A stretch of DNA of 64,000 nucleotides from Actinernus sp. WN-2022 (taxonomy: Eukaryota; Cnidaria; Anthozoa; Actiniaria; Actinernidae): contig JAOWCC010000019.1 of assembly GCA_030867875.1 (NCBI GenBank), positions 104,147,006 through 104,211,005 of the forward strand, given 5' to 3'. The translations under genes were made by a program, and so were the position numbers. Numbering within the stretch: the stretch's first letter is position 1; each line of letters opens with the position of its first letter. The notes under the pieces are model-generated. The model had not been told where the DNA came from. It made no database searches and saw nothing but the letters and a program-made list of their open reading frames with translations. Below are positions 23,333 through 31,974 of this stretch, piece after piece.

Positions 23333-23998
23333 TTACTCAATCTTCAATACGTATCGTATGGGTCGACCACGGAAGTCTACCACGTTGCCTTTCTCATCAC
23401 GAATCGTCAGACGAAGGCTGTTTCGTGTTGTACCTAGAGCTCGGACAGGTAGTGGGAGCGTCGCAGAATACGTTGTCTTTGCAAAACTCTCACCTCGGAT
23501 CTCAATGCTAGCTAGGACTTGCGATCGCTTTCCCTCGAGAAGTGCGAAAGCGGAATTCACCACATCGCAGTGGACGTACGCTGTGTGGATATCCTTGATT
23601 ACCAGGTCGTAGTGTCCAACTTTTAGCGATACGTTTCCCTCCGCATCTTCATTTCCTTCGATACCCAATAGTTCGCAGAGATTCTTACTGAACTTGATTG
23701 GTTTCTGTATCTTTAGGATCCAATCCCTCTTACCGCTTCTATTTATAAAGCTTACGACTTTATTCGACATAGCTTCATTGAAGAAGGGCTGGAGTTTACG
23801 TATGTTATGAGACCCCGGATAGATTTTGTATGGGAACCCTAAGCCTCCGGTATCCCACTCGAACGTAGCCTCCGTTTCTAGGTTCCACCAGCTATTCTCA
23901 AAAGTGACCTCAACTAGCGAAATATTGTTGATAGGAATAGGTCGATCGAAGTAGACCGTATGGTCAGCCGAGGTTGTGGTGACATTTAAGATTACCAT
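23333..23998 (-). CDS. penton (minor capsid) protein, single jelly-roll
   Basis: A 221-residue protein made almost wholly of predicted beta strands with alternating hydrophobic residues (for example VILNVTTTSADHTVYF at the start and RNSLRLTIRDEKGNVVDF near residue 200). Size, strand pattern and position match the single jelly-roll penton proteins of Polintons, which fill the five-fold vertices of the predicted capsid. No signal peptide or membrane helix. It is the first gene leftward from the divergent promoter region 24,001-24,109. The start is the first ATG, with no competing upstream start. Confidence 0.75.
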   Translation of the reverse strand: MVILNVTTTSADHTVYFDRPIPINNISLVEVTFENSWWNLETEATFEWDTGGLGFPYKIYPGSHNIRKLQPFFNEAMSNKVVSFINRSGKRDWILKIQKPIKFSKNLCELLGIEGNEDAEGNVSLKVGHYDLVIKDIHTAYVHCDVVNSAFALLEGKRSQVLASIEIRGESFAKTTYSATLPLPVRALGTTRNSLRLTIRDEKGNVVDFRGRPIRYVLKIE

Positions 23999-24000
23999 AT

Positions 24001-24109
24001 TAAAGCCTGAAGTTTACTTCAATGATACTAACGTATATTCTTTACTTCACGATATTAACATATGTCGTAACTTTAATACGTATCAATATCAAACAGATTA
24101 GTCAAGTGA
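24001..24109. promoter_or_regulatory. divergent promoter region between penton and the 550-aa gene
   Basis: Only 109 bp separate two divergent starts. The text is AT-rich with AACGTATATTC and the palindrome ATACGTAT (24,076-24,083); the same palindrome lies just upstream of the 207-aa gene start (23,322-23,329). Both directions must be driven from here. Confidence 0.4.
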
Positions 24110-25762
24110 ATGAGTCGAACGGATTGGTTGAAGAAATTCCCATTTGCAGATCCTTCTCAGACAATAGCTTGGCCCGGCGCCGCGGATAAGGAAACCCGTG
24201 ATACTATGCCTAATAAAGTTCATTTCGTAGGTGATTGGGGTAACTATATTGCACCTCGCAATGCGAAGGCTTTAGCGGCCTTCAAGAAAAATTATCCTCA
24301 TGCGGATTTCGATAAGTTCTCAGCTAGGACAACGGCATCCGACATACATGATGAGTCTACATACGAGACTAGAATCATGTTTTACGATGGTGGGCAGCAT
24401 TGGAATATGAGTAGTATCATACCAGTAGATGTCAGAAATCGTCTACACGAAGCGTTACGCGTGACAACGCAAAAACATGTGACAGTTGTGGGTTTTCCAC
24501 TTCCCTTCAGAAGGACTGATTTTAAGTATCCAGTTCCAGCTGTTCCCTGGAATATCGACGCCAAAGACATAGACCCCTTTATGCGAATTCTCAAGATCTA
24601 CGTAACGAAGGATCAGTTCTTCATGTCGGAGCCGCGAGATATCTTACTAGGGCTGGGGTTTGCTTTTCCTACGGACACCATTAACGACAACGACGACGAA
24701 GAAGACGATAAGTCCGAAAAAGCGCAAGAATGGTTAGATGCTCTACCAATGAGGCATTGGCAGCAACAATTCTGTTTCGTAGTTTGGTGCGCAACGGCTG
24801 GCTGCGGAGTGTCGTTCGATGACCATCTTTCAGATGACGCACCAATCACTGATTACATTCGTAGCTTTTACCGCTTCCACGTATACTACACAATCATGCG
24901 ATTACTGTTCGAATTGGGAGTCCCCCTCCCCAGAGAAAACATCTTTAATAAGAACAACAACGTTCCATGGAACTCCATCGTATACGACAGGCTCAGGAGA
25001 GAGTTTGGAGTTGCCAAAGTTAACTTCGCCCTGCGCCGAGCAAGATTTACTGATAAGTCGTTTGGGTTCGATACGAATGGGCCACTCGATATTCCGACGA
25101 GGTTCTATCGCAATGAAATGGCGAAAAAGCAGCACAATTGGTTCGTTCCGCAGCAGGGCAAGGGACTGACTAAGGCTGGGGTAGTCCGAATTAATACGTC
25201 TGTAAAGGTCTACGTGTTCTGTATCCTAGGAGCCCAGGGTGTGGGAACGGTCCCGATCGTAGGGTCGCCAGGCTTGTCACCCGGTGTCCAGAAAGACTTC
25301 AAAAAACTGCTGAGAGATACCATCATGGAAAAGGATTGGGATAGTTTAGTGCAATATAACAAAGTCCTGAATGACACGAACTCTCGTCTCGACCTAGCGA
25401 TCGCTAAGGGTTGTATGTTAATACCCAGCAATATGAATATCAATAAGAAGAGCATAGTGGGTTATAACAACTACCTGAAAATGTCGAATAAGCCAGGCCT
25501 AAGTTTAGGAATGAACGATAATATCAACCTCGATGAAAAAACTCCGCCACCAGACCACATGGAAGGCTCGAAACCAAAAACGTATAAACCTGCTATGGAA
25601 GACTCGAAACCAAAAACGCATAAACCTGCTACAGACAGCGGAGCCACAACGGATAAGCCACATAGGCGACAAAGTCGCGGTGTATCACCAACGAGTCACG
25701 AAACCAATTTGGCAATCGTGGGTATTGTGGCCGGCGTAGCCTCATGGATGATATTTCGTTAG
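24110..25762 (+). CDS. large conserved Polinton protein, 550 aa, tail-anchored
   Basis: The N-terminal 420 residues are a globular, aromatic-rich domain with motifs such as RHWQQQFCFVVWCATAGCG (about residues 215-233) and RINTSVKVYVFCILGAQ (about 362-378). I recall similar text in cnidarian and arthropod Polintons, without an assigned function. An acidic insert (DNDDEEDD) lies near residue 195. The C-terminal third is low-complexity with two near-identical 12-residue repeats (SKPKTYKPAMED / SKPKTHKPATDS), a basic stretch, and a last hydrophobic helix (IVGIVAGVASWMIF) ending in Arg, as in a tail anchor. It could be a virion surface or membrane protein. It converges on the next gene with stop codons sharing TTAG. 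Confidence 0.6.
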   Translation: MSRTDWLKKFPFADPSQTIAWPGAADKETRDTMPNKVHFVGDWGNYIAPRNAKALAAFKKNYPHADFDKFSARTTASDIHDESTYETRIMFYDGGQHWNMSSIIPVDVRNRLHEALRVTTQKHVTVVGFPLPFRRTDFKYPVPAVPWNIDAKDIDPFMRILKIYVTKDQFFMSEPRDILLGLGFAFPTDTINDNDDEEDDKSEKAQEWLDALPMRHWQQQFCFVVWCATAGCGVSFDDHLSDDAPITDYIRSFYRFHVYYTIMRLLFELGVPLPRENIFNKNNNVPWNSIVYDRLRREFGVAKVNFALRRARFTDKSFGFDTNGPLDIPTRFYRNEMAKKQHNWFVPQQGKGLTKAGVVRINTSVKVYVFCILGAQGVGTVPIVGSPGLSPGVQKDFKKLLRDTIMEKDWDSLVQYNKVLNDTNSRLDLAIAKGCMLIPSNMNINKKSIVGYNNYLKMSNKPGLSLGMNDNINLDEKTPPPDHMEGSKPKTYKPAMEDSKPKTHKPATDSGATTDKPHRRQSRGVSPTSHETNLAIVGIVAGVASWMIFR

Positions 25763-26760
25763 CGCCGTTTCGACGATTTATATTGCTCTACTAGGAATAT
25801 GACCACAGCTACAATGAGTAGCCAGGCATTCTTGGCAAGGAAGCCGAAAACTTCTCCAGCGGTACGGAATATGAAACTCGCAATAGCGCCTATCGCCCCA
25901 GGTAGCACGTTAGCCAACTTTTTTCCAAGATCCTTCAAAGCCGTACCAACTCCCTTAGCAACGGAAGCCAAGCCTTTTGTCAATATACTAACGACAGTAG
26001 CAATTACGGCACCTGCAACGGCTAACACTCCAATCACCGTAAATCCATGTTTCTTGAAGATGGCTTTTATGCGGTCTCGTAACGACATACGATCTTTGAT
26101 GGATTCGATTTCTTCATTGAGCTCCTGTACTTGATCCTCTAGTTCTATTACCTTATTCTTTGCGACCTCGTACTTTGGCGTCCCCTTAGTTAATGAATCC
26201 ATCTTGTTTGTTTCGTCAGTCTTTTGTTTCTCCTTTCCAGCGACTGTATCCTCTTTCGTACTAATCACTTCTTCCGCAGTTGGTCCCAGAATATCTCTAA
26301 TCGTTTTTGGAAATCTTGAACCTTCGAAGTCATCCAGCAAGTGGCCTTTGGCATTCACCTTATTCATTTGTACCACGACCCTACCATATTCATCCAAACT
26401 AGCGGTGAACTTAGCCTTCTTTGAGTCTACCTCTGGAAACTTATCACGGATCTCGTCCCAGGCCTCTGTGGCTTGTCCTTCCCTTTCTGCTAACGTAGTT
26501 CCCGCGGCATCACCTTGATTGACTAATTCTATATACTCAACTGAGCTGCTTCCCCAATTACTCCGATTTTTCCATAACCTATCACGTATGGCTTTCGTCG
26601 TATTTCTGAATCTATGCTTAGCTCTATGCCACCAATCCATTTCTGCCTCGCCATCCTCAGGTCTAATCGCAGCCCATTCTTCGGGAGTAAGATCATTCAC
26701 ATCAGCGCCACCTTCTTTGGTTGTAGGCTCGAAGTCTATCACATCTTCCATATTGAACAA
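25759..26760 (-). CDS. Polinton coiled-coil/membrane protein, 333 aa
   Basis: Acidic N-terminus, mixed central region, a heptad-like coiled coil at about residues 196-225 (KNKVIELEDQVQELNEEIES), then three hydrophobic segments (about 240-261, 283-309, 311-325) separated by a Lys/Gly-rich amphipathic stretch and ending KSSKRR. Coiled coil next to membrane segments resembles proteins of the Polinton core that may act in virion membranes or as fusion-like or minor capsid proteins; this is inference. Its stop overlaps the 550-aa gene stop. Its start lies 17 bp from the capsid gene start, so the two are divergent from almost no spacer. A second Met lies at residue 4. Confidence 0.65.
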   Translation of the reverse strand: MFNMEDVIDFEPTTKEGGADVNDLTPEEWAAIRPEDGEAEMDWWHRAKHRFRNTTKAIRDRLWKNRSNWGSSSVEYIELVNQGDAAGTTLAEREGQATEAWDEIRDKFPEVDSKKAKFTASLDEYGRVVVQMNKVNAKGHLLDDFEGSRFPKTIRDILGPTAEEVISTKEDTVAGKEKQKTDETNKMDSLTKGTPKYEVAKNKVIELEDQVQELNEEIESIKDRMSLRDRIKAIFKKHGFTVIGVLAVAGAVIATVVSILTKGLASVAKGVGTALKDLGKKLANVLPGAIGAIASFIFRTAGEVFGFLAKNAWLLIVAVVIFLVEQYKSSKRR

Positions 26761-26777
26761 TCAACGCACTATTAGTA

Positions 26778-28052
26778 TTGACCATACATTCAACAGGAAT
26801 GAATATGTTATCAACGAATCTCAATCCCGACTATGCTCCTAGGGAAGGTAGATCTCTCAAAGCCAGTCGTGTGTTCCATCGCGTAACTTTCACCCCATCG
26901 ACGGCAAACCCCGGGGAAACCTTGATCGTAGAGGTTCCAGCGATAGGCGAAAATAGACTTCTAGTACCTGGTAGTTTAGCTCTCAGTACCAATATGACTC
27001 TATCCGGTGGTCACGCAAATAACCGCTTGGTGGCCAACGTTGGACGCTGTCTAGTCTCAAAACGAGTCGTAAGAATGGGCACTACTGTCTTAGAAGATTG
27101 TGGTCGACCTGATCTACTGCAGGTATATAGCGATCTCTACCTATCTGCCTCAGAACGAGAGAACCGCATAGAGCAGGGCATTCAATCTGACAATGTTAAC
27201 AAACTTCGCTCTGCTGCCGGTGATAAAGGCACATCGGATGCAGCCGACAATGCAACGCTTGCCGCATATGGTAGCGCGTATAAGATACCTATCGATCACG
27301 ACATTATCACAACTCATGGTGTCCTCTATCCGCATGCGATTCGAGATAAGTTGGCGTTTCTTTTAACACTGGCACCAGCTATTGACGTCATAGTCGGATC
27401 TGACACCACGAAAGTAGGGACATACAAGCTTTCTAACATTGAGCTCGAATATGAAGTCATCGAAAGTCTCGATCTTGCGGTGCAGGCCAATAGTACCTAC
27501 GACAGCGGAAAAGCTTTCCTGTACAACCACGCTGAGTACTACAAAACAGTCTCAGTCAACCAAGCAACCGACACACTCGTATCTGAAAGCGTGAACACCC
27601 TTCGTATCTCTCTCAATGGCATCCTTCTTCTATTCGTGGATCCCCATGTGGCAGGCACCAGAGATAGTGAGAAGTTTGTAAATCCAGGAATCACCAAGGT
27701 AGAGGTACACGTCAATGGTATTCCTAACGCTCTATATTCTTTTGGGATGCTACCAAAGGATTTATGGAAGTCTGCAAAGAATTGGTTTTGTGGATTGTCG
27801 TCCCATCAAGCGACCACATCCATGACACATAAGAAATTCTTCGAGAACAAGTTTGCCGTACTCATCGATTGTCGCACCTCACAAACCAGCGTAGCTCATG
27901 GAGATGGTCTTTCCCAACAAGATGCTGGAGCATCCATTCGCCTTAGGATTCATCGCACTGGAGGCTCAGGTATCGTGAACATGCACATGTTCGTGCTTTC
28001 CGATGCGCAGGCAACTATTGAACGGGGGATGCTACAAAATGTTTATAACTGA
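26778..28052 (+). CDS. major capsid protein, double jelly-roll
   Basis: 424 residues. Strand-rich opening with a LIVEVPAIGENRLLVPGSLA motif (about 50-69), then NLGRxLVS-like VANVGRCLVSKRVVRMG, YGSAYKIPIDHDIITTHG (about 167-184), a YKLSNIELEYEVI strand, and VEVHVNGIPNALYSFGM with KDLW (about 310-330). This order matches the double jelly-roll major capsid protein of Polintons, which forms pseudo-hexameric capsomers. It is somewhat shorter than the 500-650 residues common in the family. In-frame Mets at residues 7 and 9 are alternative starts. The stop TGA overlaps the ATPase ATG as TGATG, a form suited to termination-reinitiation. Confidence 0.8.
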   Translation: MTIHSTGMNMLSTNLNPDYAPREGRSLKASRVFHRVTFTPSTANPGETLIVEVPAIGENRLLVPGSLALSTNMTLSGGHANNRLVANVGRCLVSKRVVRMGTTVLEDCGRPDLLQVYSDLYLSASERENRIEQGIQSDNVNKLRSAAGDKGTSDAADNATLAAYGSAYKIPIDHDIITTHGVLYPHAIRDKLAFLLTLAPAIDVIVGSDTTKVGTYKLSNIELEYEVIESLDLAVQANSTYDSGKAFLYNHAEYYKTVSVNQATDTLVSESVNTLRISLNGILLLFVDPHVAGTRDSEKFVNPGITKVEVHVNGIPNALYSFGMLPKDLWKSAKNWFCGLSSHQATTSMTHKKFFENKFAVLIDCRTSQTSVAHGDGLSQQDAGASIRLRIHRTGGSGIVNMHMFVLSDAQATIERGMLQNVYN

Positions 28053-28687
28053 TGGATACATTGGCAGAACAAATTCCTTTTAATGCACTCATAATCGGCC
28101 CCACGAATTGTGGAAAGACTCAGTTCATAGTCGATCAATTGAGAGGGCCATTTCGCTTTAAGTTTGAATATATCGTATTGATTTGTCCCACCTACGATAA
28201 CAATAAGACCTATGAAGGCTTCGGCAAGGGAGATCCACGATTTATTGTCCTAGCGCCTTCTCAGAATGATATCGACGCCACCTTGGGTGACTGCGCATGT
28301 TATTTCGAAGGAACGAATACGCTCATTATCCTCGATGATTGTGCGGCAAGCAAGGACGTTAAGGGAAGAACCAATAAGATATCCGATTTAGCCTTTTCTG
28401 CACGTCACATTGGTATTTCAATTTGGGCATCATCGCAAACGCAAAAAAGCATATGCAAGAACTTTCGTGAGAACTGCGCAATCGTCGTGGCATTTCGTAT
28501 CGCAAGTGCCCCGGGGTTGAAGGATCTATTCGATGACTACGGGGCTGGCATATCATTGGATAATAAGAAGATGTTCGTATCAGAACTTGAAACTAAGTTT
28601 GCACATATATGTTTCTGTTTACGACATCCCTTTTCCACCGTATTGAACATACCTTCGCCTACGACATGTCACGGTACGTTGAAGTAA
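28052..28687 (+). CDS. FtsK/HerA-type genome-packaging ATPase
   Basis: 211 residues. Walker A GPTNCGKT at residues 16-23, Walker B TLIILDD at about 90-96, and a sensor-like SSQT motif near residue 126. This is the compact A32-like packaging ATPase of Polintons and nucleocytoplasmic viruses, predicted to pump DNA into the capsid. Length is typical of the short Polinton form. It starts inside the stop of the capsid gene, and its own stop is one base before the next ATG, so it sits in a compact plus-strand series. Confidence 0.88.
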   Translation: MDTLAEQIPFNALIIGPTNCGKTQFIVDQLRGPFRFKFEYIVLICPTYDNNKTYEGFGKGDPRFIVLAPSQNDIDATLGDCACYFEGTNTLIILDDCAASKDVKGRTNKISDLAFSARHIGISIWASSQTQKSICKNFRENCAIVVAFRIASAPGLKDLFDDYGAGISLDNKKMFVSELETKFAHICFCLRHPFSTVLNIPSPTTCHGTLK

Positions 28688-28688
28688 G

Positions 28689-29222
28689 ATGGATAAACAT
28701 TTGGATGACGAATTAATGGATGCACTCAAATCCAGCAAAACGGATGTGGCATCGACGGTGGATGCGGCCTCAAATGATCATCGGGAAACCCTCGCTATCT
28801 TGGCCGCCACTGGTACAACGAAGGAATACCTCGGAAAGGCGTACTCTCTAGGAGACATACATAAACTATCCGAGAAAGACATAGAAATACTATATAGAAG
28901 GTATCATGCCGTTGTGGCCCAACAAGTGGCAGGATGCTTAGTCGACAACGCTATGAACCTAGCTACTCGCGTAATCGCGTATCTTATACCAATAGATTCC
29001 CAAACGGCCCTGTCAAAGGACTTAAGAGAAGATCGCATAATTCGTAATGAAATCTCTTCTTTAGCTGGCATGGTGTCTCTTAAGGCAGGTCGCTTCGTAG
29101 CCCTAGCCAGCGCTATATTCCACGTAGCTAATCACATAGAAGTCGATAAGTCGTCATCTTCCGTTACGCCAATTGAAGTAACACCGACTATCGACATACA
29201 GCAAGATGTCAAACCAGAATGA
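28689..29222 (+). CDS. conserved Polinton protein, 177 aa
   Basis: Mostly helical with a conserved-looking centre: KLSEKDIEILYRRYHAVVAQ (about residues 59-78) and a hydrophobic segment around ATRVIAYLIPID, then RIIRNEISSLAGMVSLKAGR. The C-terminus is Ser/Thr/Pro-rich. I recall a similar helical protein beside the ATPase in cnidarian Polintons; no function is known. The gene starts directly after the ATPase stop and overlaps the next gene by 17 nt. Confidence 0.65.
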   Translation: MDKHLDDELMDALKSSKTDVASTVDAASNDHRETLAILAATGTTKEYLGKAYSLGDIHKLSEKDIEILYRRYHAVVAQQVAGCLVDNAMNLATRVIAYLIPIDSQTALSKDLREDRIIRNEISSLAGMVSLKAGRFVALASAIFHVANHIEVDKSSSSVTPIEVTPTIDIQQDVKPE

Positions 29223-29508
29223 AGACTCGGATTCACACGACGAAAGAGAAATATTAGAAGATCGCATAGACAAAGTCGAGATAGACTCTCGCATAATTGA
29301 GATAGCTTTCGAGATCGGAGCGGGCGTGGCATGGGTAAGTATCATCTACGGATTCATCCTCTCAATGAGGAGACGTAGTATGGTAAGGGAATTAGAACGC
29401 TTCGAGGTAGTAAGCGATGAACCTCTAAAAGACGCGCCACCTAGTAGTCATGCAATTGAAGTCACTCGACCTAACAACATACGGCAAGATGGAAGCCCCA
29501 CCGAATGA
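29206..29508 (+). CDS. small single-pass membrane protein, 100 aa
   Basis: Acidic N-terminal helix (about residues 8-28), one membrane segment (about 33-52, AFEIGAGVAWVSIIYGFIL), then a basic RRRS stop-transfer motif and an acidic/Pro tail. The start overlaps the previous gene by 17 nt in the context CAAGATG, repeated at the next two starts. No family known to me; probably a small virion membrane protein. Confidence 0.55.
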   Translation: MSNQNEDSDSHDEREILEDRIDKVEIDSRIIEIAFEIGAGVAWVSIIYGFILSMRRRSMVRELERFEVVSDEPLKDAPPSSHAIEVTRPNNIRQDGSPTE

Positions 29509-29866
29509 CCTCATCACGAAGGAACCAAGCTCGTCGGCACCTAAAAAAGAAAAGAATCCAAAACGCGTCGCGGCCGGTAAAGCCATAGCGGAAAGAAGGA
29601 GACTACCTAAAGAAGCCCCCACCGACACAGCTACTCCAGTAGACAGTCAGAACGATGAACCAAGCTGGATAGCCAATATATCAGCCACCACCACGTTTGC
29701 AGCAGTCGGAGTATGCATAGCACTGGTGAGTCTATTCTACCAGTATAAGCGATACGCTCAAACACAACGAGTCGGGACTGGTGACTATCATACATCTACT
29801 GGTGGCAACAAAGGAACTAAAGAAACCACCAAACGTAGCGACCTAAAAACTCAAGGCATGATATAG
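29492..29866 (+). CDS. small basic membrane protein, 124 aa
   Basis: I choose the ATG at 29,492 because it gives the same 17-nt overlap and the same ACATACRGCAAGATG context as the previous gene; an upstream in-frame ATG at 29,450 would add 14 residues. The protein has a Lys/Arg-rich stretch PKKEKNPKRVAAGKAIAERR (a K-x2-KVAAGK-like motif I associate with Polinton small proteins, possibly DNA binding like an adenoviral core protein), then one membrane helix (about residues 70-90) and a polar tail. Confidence 0.55.
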   Translation, partial: EAPPNDLITKEPSSSAPKKEKNPKRVAAGKAIAERRRLPKEAPTDTATPVDSQNDEPSWIANISATTTFAAVGVCIALVSLFYQYKRYAQTQRVGTGDYHTSTGGNKGTKETTKRSDLKTQGMI

Positions 29867-29915
29867 CATTTGAAGTTACGCAACATATCGGTGATGTAAA
29901 CGTTGTTCCGACAAG

Positions 29916-30134
29916 ATGGTTAGCGAATTTATGAATACAATACAGGAAGCTGTCATATTGGTTGGACTCGCCTCAGGTATCGGTTGGATCGGAAAGAAAG
30001 CAATCAAGGAACCCTTGACTAACGACCCTTCATCTAGCGTTTTGAACTTCGTGAAGTGGATAGCAGTGTTGTCTGGTAGCCTGGCTGCTAAGAAATACCT
30101 AAAGGACAAAGGGTATTTGAAGCCTGCTGAGTGA
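29916..30134 (+). CDS. small hydrophobic Polinton protein, 72 aa
   Basis: Two hydrophobic segments (residues 11-26 and 44-60) around a loop with DPSSSVLNFVKW, ending in a Lys-rich tail. The DPSSS-x-NxVKW segment is one I recall in short membrane proteins of Polintons. It starts in the CAAGATG context. An internal Met at residue 6 is an alternative start. Function unknown; likely a virion membrane component. Confidence 0.55.
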   Translation: MVSEFMNTIQEAVILVGLASGIGWIGKKAIKEPLTNDPSSSVLNFVKWIAVLSGSLAAKKYLKDKGYLKPAE

Positions 30135-30147
30135 CGGGTTTGAAGCC

Positions 30148-30570
30148 ATGGGAACGATAATAGTTATGGCGGTTTCTTTTGCCGTAGCAAGCGGTGCCGC
30201 TGGTATTGCCGCACACGAAATCGAAAAAGCAACTAGCGGGCCGAACGCGACTGCCGCAGAGATTGTAAGGCATGATGAGGCCCAGGAGAAATTCAATGTT
30301 GACATGGCCGCCTACGAAAAAAAACAAGAAGAACGACTAAGAGCCTTAGCCACCTGGAACCACTGGAAAGAAAACAATGCACACATCGGTCTTCAGGATA
30401 GAATCTACGCAATGAAAAAACTCCGCATATATCACATACTGCAAACGAAATTGGAAAAGCCAAAGCTCTCCGATTCCTATAGACCCTCGAGTTCAAGGAA
30501 AACTGCCGAATTGGTGGCCTTAGGTGGTAGTGTGTTCGCAACTGGATACGTTGTCACACGATTCTTATAA
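30148..30570 (+). CDS. membrane-anchored helical protein, 140 aa
   Basis: N-terminal hydrophobic segment (residues 3-22, signal-anchor like), a long charged helical middle (about 45-85, AYEKKQEERLRAL), a FSDFYKPS-like motif (LSDSYRPSSS, about 113-122) and a second hydrophobic segment at the C-terminus. The arrangement, two membrane ends joined by a coiled helix, recurs in Polinton gene sets in my recollection. It begins 13 nt after the previous stop and ends the compact plus-strand run. Confidence 0.55.
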   Translation: MGTIIVMAVSFAVASGAAGIAAHEIEKATSGPNATAAEIVRHDEAQEKFNVDMAAYEKKQEERLRALATWNHWKENNAHIGLQDRIYAMKKLRIYHILQTKLEKPKLSDSYRPSSSRKTAELVALGGSVFATGYVVTRFL

Positions 30571-30878
30571 ATTTACTATGCATTACCACTAAAATTACTA
30601 GATTTACTACGAGTAATTACTAATTTACTAAACTACTACGAGTAATTACTCCGCATAAGTGAGATTACTAGGTAATTACTCCGCTCCTCAAAGTAAGAGA
30701 AAACGACCTACTGAGTAAATTAGAAGACTTAGAACCAAACACGAGAGTGGCAACTAATCCACCTAACGGACCAGAACGTGCAATAAGTAATAGTTCGGCT
30801 CGTTAGTAAGGGTTGTGAAAAAAAAATCGAATCCAATAACCCTATTAGATAAAGGCACATGTATATATATCAAAGACG
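30571..30878. promoter_or_regulatory. AT-rich spacer with GTAATTAC iterons
   Basis: About 300 bp without a gene. The palindrome GTAATTAC occurs at 30,613-30,620, 30,642-30,649 and 30,672-30,679, spaced 29 and 30 bp, within repeats of ACTACGAGTAATTACT-like text. TTTACTA and ATTACTA recur around them. It separates the structural-gene run from the next gene and could be a promoter, operator or replication site. Confidence 0.45.
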
Positions 30879-31811
30879 ATGGCTAACCAAGTTTTCAATG
30901 CAAGCGACGTGGTTGAAGCTTTCCAAAGGGCAAAAGAAGATGGCCGACCTTACGGGTCAGTCATATCATTTGCTTGGGCCAACGCCAGAAGCGGCCCCAA
31001 CGGATGCAAGTACGTTTCCGTGTCCTTCGACATTGGAAACGGTCCTAGGCCCGCGGTCTTTCGGTTCGAAGGTGAAAAACATGTGGGACAAATATGTCCA
31101 TACGACGAAGAGGACATCGCACGATTGAATCTCGCCTATGGAACCAAGTATAAAAAGCGCGATAGACATCCTTGCCTCCAGTTCCAAAAATGGAACGCCA
31201 TCTTATGTACGGAGGACGATGGAATCACGATTAAGAAAAATGACGATGGAGAATTGGATCTTCCTTCCGACGACAAGCTAAGTCCTACTTTCAAACTAGT
31301 TGAATACCTAGATTGGGCCTTTGATCTCGAAGTGAGTAAACTCATCGAAGATAAGAAGCTCTGCATGATCAATATACGAAAACGCAGTCCACCCGATAAG
31401 GATGCCACCATCGTCCCAAACACCAAGGTGGTTCCGATGATTCAAAGATCCATTTCCACCAATGCCGCAAGCAACGCGGGTAAGCGTTTGGCCAACCCCC
31501 TAATGAGAATGCGCATGAAATGCGACAATAAGACAGGAACGTCCAACGGTCGATTCTTCGACAAGAGTAAGGGACATGCTTCCGAGGGCCACACTATATA
31601 CGAAGACCTTGTCGACGAAAATTCCAACCTCGTCAACATCAATAATATAAGTAGACTCATTCTACCAGGTTCTATACACGACGGCATTTGTGACGCTAGA
31701 AGCGTTTGTGCGAGTAGTATGGGGCTTTCCTACCCATTGGACGTCGACATCGACGTAGTACAACAACCACCCAAGAAGCATGTGACTACTCAACGCGACG
31801 TTTATGCCTAG
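30879..31811 (+). CDS. Polinton protein of unknown function, 310 aa
   Basis: A soluble, mixed alpha/beta protein with no membrane segment. It starts MANQVFNASDVVEAFQRAKE. A strand-rich N-terminal half includes KYVSVSFDIGNGPRPAVFRFEG, and a charged linker (KKNDDGELDLPSDDK) follows. The C-terminal half has NPLMRMRMKC and a Pro/His tail. Its size and position, between the structural genes and the integrase/polymerase block, would suit a DNA-replication accessory such as a single-strand-binding protein, but I see no motif that proves it. No His/Cys catalytic set of an adenain-type protease is evident. Confidence 0.6.
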   Translation: MANQVFNASDVVEAFQRAKEDGRPYGSVISFAWANARSGPNGCKYVSVSFDIGNGPRPAVFRFEGEKHVGQICPYDEEDIARLNLAYGTKYKKRDRHPCLQFQKWNAILCTEDDGITIKKNDDGELDLPSDDKLSPTFKLVEYLDWAFDLEVSKLIEDKKLCMINIRKRSPPDKDATIVPNTKVVPMIQRSISTNAASNAGKRLANPLMRMRMKCDNKTGTSNGRFFDKSKGHASEGHTIYEDLVDENSNLVNINNISRLILPGSIHDGICDARSVCASSMGLSYPLDVDIDVVQQPPKKHVTTQRDVYA

Positions 31812-31974
31812 CGCCAGCGTAGATGCTATCGCAGAAGTAGACGTGGTTGGTAGGTGGTTGCGGATCTAAAAAAAACAAAAACAAAAAAAAAAAAGGGGAA
31901 TAAGGACTGGGTGGATAAGTTCTTATTCCTTCTTTTTTCCGTCTCATGTTGAAAGCTAGAATGTATAGATATAG
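31812..31974. other. short spacer with A-rich tract
   Basis: Holds an A-rich run (about 31,868-31,894) broken by single C residues, followed by GGGG. It could be part of the integrase promoter. No gene. Confidence 0.35.
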
